Shown here one piece after another: positions 1-7,232 of a DNA stretch of 64,000 nt. Source of the DNA: Erythrobacteraceae bacterium Alg239-R51 (lineage in GTDB: Bacteria; Pseudomonadota; Alphaproteobacteria; Sphingomonadales; Sphingomonadaceae). A program made the position numbers and the translations under genes. Position 1 is the first letter of the stretch. Every line of letters begins with the position of its first letter. The stretch spans positions 620,001 through 684,000 of the forward strand of contig CAMZOI010000001.1 of NCBI GenBank assembly GCA_947331495.1, in the 5' to 3' direction. The notes beneath the pieces were generated by a model. That model was not told the DNA's origin, searched no databases, and worked only from the letters and a program-made list of their open reading frames with translations.

Positions 1-1393
1 CGGCTCGGCCACCAAGGAAATTGTGCGTTATACCGACATCCCAGTTCTCCGATTCCTCGGGCTCGAGATCGGTATTTCCGAAGTCGCTGAACAATTGGAA
101 CAGCGCAGGCGCCTTGAAGCCTTCGCCATAACTACCGCGCAGCACGGTATCGCCGCCGTTGGGCGAATAGGCACCGCTGGCGGCGAAGGTTGTATTGTCA
201 CCGTAGGTTTCGTGATCGTCGTAGCGAACGCCGCCAGTCAGCGAGAGCCCCTCCAACGGCGTCAAATTGAGCTGGCCGTATACCGAGTTGATCCACACAT
301 CATCGCCAATCGCGGGCGCACCGAAACTCGAGCTGCGATACTCCGATTCCTCGCGCTCTGCGCCGAAAACCAGCTCGGCCATGTCGGCTGCGTCGAATAC
401 ACCCTGATATTCGTAGCGCAGGTTTTCACCGAAAGCGTCAAAGGTTTCGGAGTCTGTATCGAAGCTGAAGTTCCGGCGGTCGACCCTGGTATATGCAATC
501 CCCAGCCGGTTGCGGAAACGTCCATCCAGGAAGTTGGCATTGATCCCACCATAGCCGACCAAATCGTCGCGGTAGGAAACCTCGTTGGTATCGCCCAAGC
601 CCGTCGCGGTGAAGCCATCGATATCGGTTTCGCTATCGGCATAGAAACCGCGCAGATCGATCGAGAAATTCTCGCCCAGCGCGATATCAAATTTGGCGTT
701 TGCGCCAAGGCTTTCGAATCCGTCCGGCTCGGTTCCACCGCGCGCCTCGCTGAATGCGGAGATGCCATCGGTGCGATAGTAATCACCGCCGACACTCACC
801 CCGACAGGGCCGAACTTGCCAGAGACGTTACCGACGAGTTCCGCAGTGTCGCGCTCACCGTATTCGGCACGCGCGAATACGCCGAGCTCCTCGGTCGGCT
901 CGCGGGTAATTAAGTTCACCACTCCGCCAATCGCTTGGCTGCCGTAAAGAACGCTCTGCGACCCACGCACCACTTCGACCCGCGCGATGTTGCCTGTCAG
1001 GGCAGGACCGAAGTTGAAGCCGCCACCTGTCGAGGATGGGTCGTTGAGCTTGACGCCGTCGATCAGCACAACGGTCTGGTCGCTCTCCGCACCGCGGATC
1101 GAAACGCCGGTGTTGGTTCCGATCCCGCCATTGCGGTTGAAGGTGACACCGGGGACCGTGCGTAAGATATCGAGCACTTCGCTCGGCTGGCGGTTCACGA
1201 TTTCCTCTTCCTCAACCACCGTGACCGACTCGCCGACTTGGCTGATCGCACGTTCGGTGCGATTGGCAGTGACAACGATCGTTTCGGAGTTCACTTCCTC
1301 GTCTTCGGGAAGGTCGACCGACTGAGCGAATGCACCGGTCGAGCACAAAGCCACGGCCGATGCCGCGACGGACAAATGGAATGCGGTTTTCAT
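1..1393 (-). CDS. btuB: BtuB-like TonB-dependent outer-membrane receptor, 5' part (runs off the window)
   Basis: Outer-membrane receptor, probably for vitamin B12 or another corrinoid, energised by TonB-ExbBD. The frame is open from the ATG at 1391-1393 to the window edge, so about 464 residues are visible and the C-terminal barrel end is missing. Residues 1-24 form a signal peptide ending FAQ; a TonB-box-like ETIVVTA follows at about 37-43. Next comes a plug domain with typical motifs (GVSIRGA, LIDGVKLND, VEVVRGSQSVLYG, GGVVNLITR) and then alternating barrel strands. The cobalamin riboswitch just upstream and the cob operon beyond it point to a corrinoid substrate. Family assignment is firm; substrate is inferred from context. 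Confidence 0.9.
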   Translation of the reverse strand, partial: MKTAFHLSVAASAVALCSTGAFAQSVDLPEDEEVNSETIVVTANRTERAISQVGESVTVVEEEEIVNRQPSEVLDILRTVPGVTFNRNGGIGTNTGVSIRGAESDQTVVLIDGVKLNDPSSTGGGFNFGPALTGNIARVEVVRGSQSVLYGSQAIGGVVNLITREPTEELGVFARAEYGERDTAELVGNVSGKFGPVGVSVGGDYYRTDGISAFSEARGGTEPDGFESLGANAKFDIALGENFSIDLRGFYADSETDIDGFTATGLGDTNEVSYRDDLVGYGGINANFLDGRFRNRLGIAYTRVDRRNFSFDTDSETFDAFGENLRYEYQGVFDAADMAELVFGAEREESEYRSSSFGAPAIGDDVWINSVYGQLNLTPLEGLSLTGGVRYDDHETYGDNTTFAASGAYSPNGGDTVLRGSYGEGFKAPALFQLFSDFGNTDLEPEESENWDVGITHNFLGGRA

Positions 1394-1566
1394 TGTAGAA
1401 TCCAAAGCCAGTCCACGCGGAGGCTCCGGTGCCCGCATGGTCAACTCGACAGATGGCCCGCCGCCGCTCGAAATGAGCCGCGACACCGGTAACCGGCCTG
1501 GCTGTCGTTACTTCGGAAAAGAATTTTCCTGTCCCACTGGGCTGGACCCGGCCCCGGACGAACGAC

Positions 1567-1748
1567 GCGACGGCAGGTCTCCTGGCTTGCCGATCAGCGC
1601 CTTCGAACCGTCTTCCCGGCGTCACCCAATGCGGGGTTTAGCCAGTGACATGTTGGTTCGGGACTCCTGGCTCACAGTTGCGGGCACAGCGCCGGTCTCT
1701 AACCGGCTTCCCTCTTAGCTCCAGGCAATTTCGCACCTGCAGCACCGT
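1567..1748 (-). promoter_or_regulatory. Cobalamin (AdoCbl) riboswitch upstream of btuB
   Basis: Read on the minus strand, the leader contains the B12-box consensus AAGCCAGGAGACCTGCC (complement of 1572-1588). Further upstream are GGGAAGCCGGT, the GTGCCCGCAACTGT core segment, GAGCCAGGAGTCC and GGGAAGACGG. These are the conserved blocks of cobalamin riboswitches in the right order. The element lies between the cobO stop and the btuB start, about 170 bp ahead of the receptor gene, so it should switch off btuB when adenosylcobalamin is plentiful. Exact ends are estimated. Confidence 0.95.
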
Positions 1749-1796
1749 CTAATGGCGCCCATGCTAGCCAAGAGCGCCGCTGTCAATCCTTGCAGA

Positions 1797-2402
1797 CTAG
1801 AAGTCGATACCCTGCTGGGCGCGAATGCCAGCGTGATAGGCGTGCTTGGTTTCGGTCATCTCGGTGACGGTGTCGGCATAGTCGATCAATTCGGGCTTCG
1901 CATCGCGCCCGGTCAATATCACTCGCGTATCGCCCCGGCGTTCAAGGGCATCGATAACGGCTTGGGGCGTGAGGTAGTCGTAGCGCAGCGCAATATTGAT
2001 CTCGTCGAGCACGATCAGCGCGTAGTCACCACTCGCAATCAGTTCGCCCGCCTTTGCGAGCGCCTTCTCTGCAGCCTCGATATCGCGCTCCTTGTCCTGT
2101 GTATCCCAAGTGAAACCATCGCCCATAATGTGCCAGTCAACCAAATCCGGGAAGCGCGCGAAGAACTGCTTCTCGCCCGTCTTCCACTTCCCCTTGATGA
2201 ACTGCACCACGGCGACCTTTTGTCCCCAGCCAAGCGCGCGGGCGATGACGCCGAAGGCGGAGCTCGACTTGCCCTTGCCATCGCCGGTGTGGACCAGAAC
2301 CAGCCCGCGGTCCGGATCTTTCAGTTCGCGTCGCCGCTTGGCTTGCGCAGCCTGTAGTTCCTTCATCCTCGCTGCATGCGTTTCGCTGTTGGTATCGCTC
2401 AT
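1797..2402 (-). CDS. cobO: Cob(I)yrinic acid a,c-diamide adenosyltransferase (CobO/BtuR type)
   Basis: Transfers the 5'-deoxyadenosyl group of ATP to cob(I)alamin precursors or salvaged corrinoids. The 201-residue protein has the family P-loop GDGKGKSS at about residues 40-47, the following VVQFIKGKW segment, and the ALIVLDEIN Walker B-like stretch, which match CobO/BtuR along their length. The N-terminal 30 residues are charged and helical, as usual. The start overlaps the stop of cobC by 4 bp (ATGA), which indicates translational coupling. It is the last gene of the cobT-cobS-cobC-cobO operon; about 50 bp later the btuB riboswitch begins. Confidence 0.95.
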   Translation of the reverse strand: MSDTNSETHAARMKELQAAQAKRRRELKDPDRGLVLVHTGDGKGKSSSAFGVIARALGWGQKVAVVQFIKGKWKTGEKQFFARFPDLVDWHIMGDGFTWDTQDKERDIEAAEKALAKAGELIASGDYALIVLDEINIALRYDYLTPQAVIDALERRGDTRVILTGRDAKPELIDYADTVTEMTETKHAYHAGIRAQQGIDF

Positions 2403-2932
2403 AGTGCCTCTTTCGGTTCGACGTTCAGGAACTGGCCGAAGCCAAGCTGGATTTCAAACGGGTTAGCACGGCCCAGAACAGCACCGGCACACCGAACGAC
2501 GCCGAGATGCGTGACGGCAAGGATGTCGGCATCGCAACTCGCCGCGTCGCGTAGATAGGCCCGCACCCGCTCGGTCATCTGCGCCACATTCTCCCCACCA
2601 TGCGGTCGCGCACCTTCGACACCTTCGGCCCACGCATCGATTTCACCACGCGGAATTGCGTCCCAAGCCTGCATTTCCCAATTTCCGAAATCGATCTCCA
2701 TCAGTCTCGGGTCGGCGTGAACCGGAAGATCGAGATGCGCGGACAACTGCTCAGCCAGCGCAATGCATCGGGTCAGCGGGCTGCTGTCGATCCGTGCCAG
2801 GCGGTCGGGCAATGCGGCCGTCAGCGCGCGGAGGCTTCCCTCGTCAAAGGCTCGAGCAGAAACATCCGACTGGCCGTAGCAGATTCCCGCAGCGAGTTCG
2901 GGCTGGCCGTGCCGCAGCAGGATCAGAGCCAT
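2399..2932 (-). CDS. cobC: Alpha-ribazole phosphatase, histidine phosphatase family (CobC)
   Basis: Removes the phosphate from alpha-ribazole-5'-phosphate or from adenosylcobalamin-5'-phosphate in nucleotide-loop assembly. The histidine-phosphatase motif LLRHGQP is at residues 4-10 and the second catalytic histidine lies in VTHLGVV near residue 150; SSPLTRC supplies the conserved arginine. The start at 2932 was chosen over a 46-residue upstream extension because the family begins a few residues before RHG and the extension overlaps cobS in another frame. With this start it overlaps cobS by 10 bp and cobO by 4 bp. The exact substrate is inferred from the operon. Confidence 0.9.
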   Translation of the reverse strand: MALILLRHGQPELAAGICYGQSDVSARAFDEGSLRALTAALPDRLARIDSSPLTRCIALAEQLSAHLDLPVHADPRLMEIDFGNWEMQAWDAIPRGEIDAWAEGVEGARPHGGENVAQMTERVRAYLRDAASCDADILAVTHLGVVRCAGAVLGRANPFEIQLGFGQFLNVEPKEAL

Positions 2933-3675
2933 GCGATCAAGCCTAGGTAGAAGCCGACTTCGCTGATCTGCTGCACAGCGCCAAGGCAATCGCCCGTATA
3001 GCCACCCAGCTTGCGCTCGAAGAGCAGCCGCGTCGTAACATGACCAACACAGAGCCCGGCCAAGCCGCAAAGCACGGCGCCGGGCCCAAGAACGGTCGCG
3101 CCGATTGCGACCGCGGCAATCCCGGTGAGCGTCGCCACCATTAGCGGCGCTGCTCCGATCCCCTTCGCAACCGGCTTCGCGATCCCCTCTGCGCGCGCAT
3201 AGCGACTGGTCGCAATCACGGTCACTGCCGACAGGCGCGAGGCTCCGTGCGCCACGGGAAGAGCGGCAAGGGCGAGCATGAAAGGCAATTGCGATAGCGC
3301 GGCAACCTTGAGTAACAGGACGAGGAACAGCGCCGCTGCTCCGAACGTGCCTAGGCGGCTGTCACGCATGATCTCCATCATCCGCTCGGCTGTCGACGCG
3401 CCAAGCCCGTCGAACAGGTCGGCCAGCCCATCTTCATGAAAGGCTCCCGTCGCCAGCAGCGTTGCGGCAGTCCCGAAAATCGCAGCGATAGAAGCGCCGC
3501 CGATTGCCCAGCCAAGTGCGAAGCCTGCCGCTCCGATGGCGCCGATTGCCAGGCCGACAAGCGGATAAAAGCCGGGTGCGGTCTCGAAGTCGCGCTCTCC
3601 CAGCTTGGCTATAGGCAATGGAATCCGCGTGAGAAAGACCCACGCGGCCAGCAATGCAAAGAACGGGCGTTTCAT
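2923..3675 (-). CDS. cobS: Adenosylcobinamide-GDP ribazoletransferase (cobalamin synthase CobS)
   Basis: Integral membrane enzyme joining adenosylcobinamide-GDP with alpha-ribazole (phosphate), the last joining step of cobalamin synthesis. The 250-residue protein opens MKRPFFALLAAWVFLTRIPLP, the usual CobS N-terminus. It then has the acidic FHEDGLADLFDGLGA motif near residues 80-95, a DSRLGTFG motif, and several hydrophobic helices; GGYTGDCLGA near the C-terminus is diagnostic. A 51-residue upstream extension in the same frame lies inside cobT and was discarded. It overlaps cobT by 4 bp and cobC by 10 bp. Confidence 0.95.
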   Translation of the reverse strand: MKRPFFALLAAWVFLTRIPLPIAKLGERDFETAPGFYPLVGLAIGAIGAAGFALGWAIGGASIAAIFGTAATLLATGAFHEDGLADLFDGLGASTAERMMEIMRDSRLGTFGAAALFLVLLLKVAALSQLPFMLALAALPVAHGASRLSAVTVIATSRYARAEGIAKPVAKGIGAAPLMVATLTGIAAVAIGATVLGPGAVLCGLAGLCVGHVTTRLLFERKLGGYTGDCLGAVQQISEVGFYLGLIAWL

Positions 3676-4670
3676 GAAGCCGGAGTAGCGCCGGAAACCC
3701 CGGCTTGCGAAAAACTCGCCATTCCGAAAAGCGATAGCGCGGCGCGGATCATCGGCACGGCAAGCAATGCACCGGTGCCTTCGCCTAAACGCATTTCTAG
3801 ATCGAACAAGGGCTCGGCTTCTAACCAATCGAGCAACGCCCGATGTCCCTGTTCGGCCGAGCGATGCGCATAGACGAAAGCCTTTTCGCAGTCTGGTTCT
3901 ATCGCCCTTGCAAGGGCGGCGGCAGCGGTGGCGATAAACCCGTCGACGACCACCAGCTTATCCGATGTCCCGGCTCCGATCATCGCGCCCGCCATGGTGC
4001 CGATCTCGAAACCGCCGACCTCGGCAAGAGCCTCGGTTGGCGCAAGCTCTCCGGTGCGCGCCGCCGCGCGTTCGAGTATCTCTCTCTTATTGGAGAGCCC
4101 AGCATCGTCGAGACCCGTGCCGCGTCCGACCAACTCGGCGATCGAAATGGAACTCAGCTTGTGCGCCAGCAGGGCCGCTGCGGAAGTGTTGGCGATACCC
4201 ATCTCGCCAAAACAAGCGATTTTGCTCTCGATGCCAACTGCGAAATGTCGTCCTTGCGCGATTGCTTTGTTCGCCACATCCTTCGGCATTGCAGGCTCAC
4301 TGGAACTGTCGGCCGTGCCTCGTCCGAGTGACATGTCGACCAACCCATCCCGTCGCGCTGGCAAATGCATCATCCCACAATCGACGACGGTGACCGGTAT
4401 GCCGAACTGCGCTGCGATGGCATTCGCCGCAGCCCCACTTGCGAGGAAGTTGGCAACCATTTGGCCTGTAACTTCCTGAGGGAATGCCGAAACACCCTGT
4501 GCCGCGATGCCATGATCGGCAGCAAAGATGGTCAGCGATGCCGAGGCATTCTTGGGATTAGTGTCGCCGATGATCGCCGCGGCCTGAACAGCGAGGCTTT
4601 CAAGCCGCCCCATTGATCCAATTGGCTTAGTCTTATCGTCAATCAGACGCTGGAGGTCGGCTCGGGTCAT
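3672..4670 (-). CDS. cobT: Nicotinate-nucleotide-dimethylbenzimidazole phosphoribosyltransferase (CobT)
   Basis: Makes alpha-ribazole-5'-phosphate from dimethylbenzimidazole and nicotinate mononucleotide. Family signatures read in order: KTKPIGSMGRLE, FAADHGIAAQGVSAFPQEVT, a substrate-binding GEMGIANTSAAAL segment, VGRGTGLDD, and MRLGEGTGALLAVP near the end, which carries the catalytic glutamate. The ATG at 4670 gives 332 residues and a short N-terminal helix. ATGs at 4724 and 4748 are also in frame, and none has a clear ribosome-binding site, so the start is uncertain by up to 26 residues. It is the first gene of the cobTSCO operon; no riboswitch was seen upstream of it. No cobU/cobP homologue is in the window. 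Confidence 0.93.
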   Translation of the reverse strand: MTRADLQRLIDDKTKPIGSMGRLESLAVQAAAIIGDTNPKNASASLTIFAADHGIAAQGVSAFPQEVTGQMVANFLASGAAANAIAAQFGIPVTVVDCGMMHLPARRDGLVDMSLGRGTADSSSEPAMPKDVANKAIAQGRHFAVGIESKIACFGEMGIANTSAAALLAHKLSSISIAELVGRGTGLDDAGLSNKREILERAAARTGELAPTEALAEVGGFEIGTMAGAMIGAGTSDKLVVVDGFIATAAAALARAIEPDCEKAFVYAHRSAEQGHRALLDWLEAEPLFDLEMRLGEGTGALLAVPMIRAALSLFGMASFSQAGVSGATPAS

Positions 4671-4966
4671 ACTCTGCGCGTCTAGCGAATGCAGAATGAC
4701 TTTGGAACGGCGTGAACTGCGCATACGCACCGAGCGCTTTACGATCATCCAATAGCGGGGGGCAGGGCCATCCTATTAGCGCCAAGCTTCTCGCCATTGT
4801 GACTTGCCGAGCGAACGGCAGCTTTCGAGTCGAGACGCCTACGGTGTGAATGACCGAAATGAGGGCGCAAAGCGGACATCACGAACGCTGAGCTTGAAGA
4901 TGCTTGGGCTGCTAGACGCGAGCATCCTATAACCGGTTGTAAGTTCTTGCCGGTAGAGGTGCTATT

Positions 4967-5734
4967 ATGTCCAACTCACCAACATCGATGCAGTCGGACC
5001 GTGTCCAGAAGATCGTATTAACTAAAGATCAGATGAGGTGGCGCGCGTTTTGGGCAAACACTCAATGGCACGAGCATACTTTCCGCAAAGTCTTGCGTCG
5101 GATGGGTTTCGAACAGTCCTTCCCCATAGAACTGGCAGGCGGTCGCCGGTTCACAAATATAGCCGTAAGTGTGCTCGACTTCCAGCAGGCATCTGGATCG
5201 GGACCTCGGCTGCTCATTCCGATAGATCCCCAGTCCCATCCGGACGAGCGCGCGATTGAGGCATCGCTTGCCCGATCCATCGGACTGATGCTCGCGGACG
5301 CGGCGATGTACGATCAGATCTGGGTCGATACCTACAGCAAACTCCTGCCCCGGTTTGCAAAGAGGCCGAAAGCTTCCTTAGAACGGATGGATTTCGCGGA
5401 AGGGTCTCATGACGGCCTTATGCTGCATGCCGAGTTTCTTCGCCTCGATCACGATTTTTCGACAACCCGATCGAGGCGGATTGCTTCCGATATCGAAGAG
5501 CTGATCGAGGCGATTGACTTCGACCTTCGCGAACATGATCGCAATGTCGCTGCCCTGACAGTTGACGAATCGGGATCTCATCGAAGAAAGATTACAGGTC
5601 TTGCCGCCCATGTTCTCGAGCTCGCTGGCATGAGCCCGGACGACCTGCCGTTGCTCTTCAATGACGATGGTGATCAACCCTTCACACGGTCGATGGCTCT
5701 CTCCCGTTTTCCGCGGGGCGGTTCTATTGGATAA
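4967..5734 (+). CDS. Hypothetical protein, 255 aa
   Basis: Not recognised. The start ATG has a GAGG ribosome-binding site 8 bp upstream. The protein looks soluble and has no signal peptide or membrane segment. It has a basic, aromatic N-terminal third (WRAFWANTQWHEHTFRKVLRRMGF), a middle section rich in SIGLMLADAA-like helix, and an acidic helix (DIEELIEAIDFDLREHDRN) near residues 175-195. It stands alone between the cob operon, which runs the other way, and the first copy of the island repeat, so it may be part of the accessory zone. Gene-like codon use supports it being real; function unknown. Confidence 0.6.
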   Translation: MSNSPTSMQSDRVQKIVLTKDQMRWRAFWANTQWHEHTFRKVLRRMGFEQSFPIELAGGRRFTNIAVSVLDFQQASGSGPRLLIPIDPQSHPDERAIEASLARSIGLMLADAAMYDQIWVDTYSKLLPRFAKRPKASLERMDFAEGSHDGLMLHAEFLRLDHDFSTTRSRRIASDIEELIEAIDFDLREHDRNVAALTVDESGSHRRKITGLAAHVLELAGMSPDDLPLLFNDDGDQPFTRSMALSRFPRGGSIG

Positions 5735-6217
5735 GAGGAACGCTCGAGTGCTCGCTCGAATTGCGCAAAGGCCGGTGCTGGATCGATGGCAGAAGGGTCA
5801 TACTTTCGCACCCTTCCAATCTACCTGCGACAACCCTTTCGTCCTGTGTCGGACGGCCACTATGTACCTTGCTACAGATTGAAGGGTTGCAATTCGACGC
5901 GACTATAAAAAAGGTCCACGCGGACAGAGGTTGCATCGTAATGGAAATCGATATGCTTACGAATGAGTTCAGAACAAATCGCTTAAGATAGAATGAACAA
6001 ATCCCGTTCAGATTTTTGTTACACGCGGCCGTACGTCCATGAGCAGGTTGTGTCCGGCTACACCTAGCTAAATATTATGCTCTGGGTTGTGGTCGGTTTG
6101 GCAGGAACTGTCCCGAGAGCGGAACGGTAGCTGATGAGAAAGCCGAAGGCTCTTGGGGAACGAAGGATGCCGCTTGTCCCTTCCGCCGCGCAACACACTG
6201 CTGATCTGCTCTCGCAA
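5735..6217 (+). other. Intergenic region, relatively AT-rich, holding the first island repeat
   Basis: No convincing gene. The stretch 5880-6020 is clearly richer in A/T than its surroundings, and the 24-bp repeat sits at 6041-6064. Short open frames here have no ribosome-binding sites or family resemblance. Confidence 0.5.
6041..6064 (+). repeat. 24-bp direct repeat, left copy (attachment-site-like)
   Basis: GAGCAGGTTGTG followed by TCCGGCTACACC. It is identical to 14360-14383. Its first 12 bp, plus one T before them, match the point at which comM is broken (46629-46641). Left of this copy the sequence reads CAT, which is what an intact comM should have there, but the similarity to comM ends after those three bases. 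Confidence 0.85.
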
Positions 6218-7099
6218 CTAAACCGGGAATTCAGCCTTCTCCAAGGCCACCTCGGTTTCCTCCCAATTGACGACGACGATATGCTGGCTGCGCGCGGGCT
6301 GCTTCGCCGCATCGCCCAGCAGGGCCAGGCGCTTCAATACATAAAACAGCATGGCGTAGCGCACGGTGAGGATGGCCGAGCCGCCCTCCATGCCGAAGTC
6401 CTTGGCGACGACCGCCTTCTGGCTTGCGGTCAGGTCAGGATGCGGGCCGATCTCGACCTCGAACCGCTCCTGCCACAGCGCGTCCTGCAGCGAGTGCCCG
6501 CCGCCGTCACCCATCTCGCCGACGCCAAGAATACGCGGCAGGAGGAAGTCTTTGAACTTGTCGGTGACGTGGCAGTAGGCGCGCACGTGCCAGCGGAAGC
6601 CGTCATAGCCGAAGGCATGAGGCGTGATCCGCCGCCAGATTGGATCGGGTCGGTCCTTGCTCATCGACTGATAGTGGACATCGATCGAACGGTTATCGCG
6701 CACCGCGCTCAGCACCGTTCTCAGCACGGCCGAATCGATATCCCTGCGCGGCGTCAGCGCGATGTCGGTGTCGGGAAATTCGGTGATCCACGAATCAGAC
6801 AGATCGATTAGGCCTTCGGCCACCGAACGCAGGCGGGACAGATAGCCGTCGGGATCGGGCTTTAGAAAATGCGGCTCGAACTGCTCGCTGGCGACGTAGC
6901 GCTTGGCGCTCTTGTCGTAGAGCGCATTGTGCGGCGCACGCTCCTGATAGAGCGTCAAATCCTTCGACGCCTGCGGCACCGACACGTCGAACATGTCGGT
7001 GATGTCCGAGCGATTGACTCCGCCTTCCCAGAACAGGCGGAACTCGATGAACTCGAGTCGGCGCTCCACGCCCCACTTCAAGGTGGTCAGGCCGTCCAT
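6218..7099 (-). CDS. WYL-domain transcriptional regulator
   Basis: Predicted ligand-sensing repressor of the BrxR/CapW kind. Residues 10-52 form a winged-helix DNA-binding domain (NRSDITDMFDVSVPQASKDL). Residues 128-195 look like the WYL domain, with the RSIDVHYQSMS strand and the GFRWHVRAYCH motif, and the remainder is a WCX-like C-terminal extension. At 293 residues it has the length usual for such regulators. It is divergent from the AddB-like gene, 133 bp away, with a dyad between them, so it probably represses the nuclease-helicase operon until a cue, possibly a nucleic-acid fragment, is bound. The ligand is unknown. Confidence 0.85.
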   Translation of the reverse strand: MDGLTTLKWGVERRLEFIEFRLFWEGGVNRSDITDMFDVSVPQASKDLTLYQERAPHNALYDKSAKRYVASEQFEPHFLKPDPDGYLSRLRSVAEGLIDLSDSWITEFPDTDIALTPRRDIDSAVLRTVLSAVRDNRSIDVHYQSMSKDRPDPIWRRITPHAFGYDGFRWHVRAYCHVTDKFKDFLLPRILGVGEMGDGGGHSLQDALWQERFEVEIGPHPDLTASQKAVVAKDFGMEGGSAILTVRYAMLFYVLKRLALLGDAAKQPARSQHIVVVNWEETEVALEKAEFPV

Positions 7100-7122
7100 C
7101 CGAAATTGTCCTCCAGCGGATC

Positions 7123-7149
7123 CAGATAAAAACTATATGGACATATCTG
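7123..7149. promoter_or_regulatory. Possible operator (inverted repeat) between WYL gene and nuclease operon
   Basis: CAGATA at 7123-7128 and TATCTG at 7144-7149 form an inverted repeat with an inner TATATGGACATA partial dyad. It lies 24 bp upstream of the WYL gene start. The position suits autoregulation and control of the divergent operon, but a 6-bp arm is short. Confidence 0.35.
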
Positions 7150-7232
7150 CAATACGCGTTTACTTTCTATTCTCATCACGGTGTCGCGTCAAGCGGAACC
7201 GTGCCGAGGAACAGGGCGGAGAGACGAGGACG

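Noticed and set aside
23-913. 296-codon plus-strand frame
   Set aside because: Antisense to the BtuB-like receptor, whose plug and barrel motifs are read on the minus strand.
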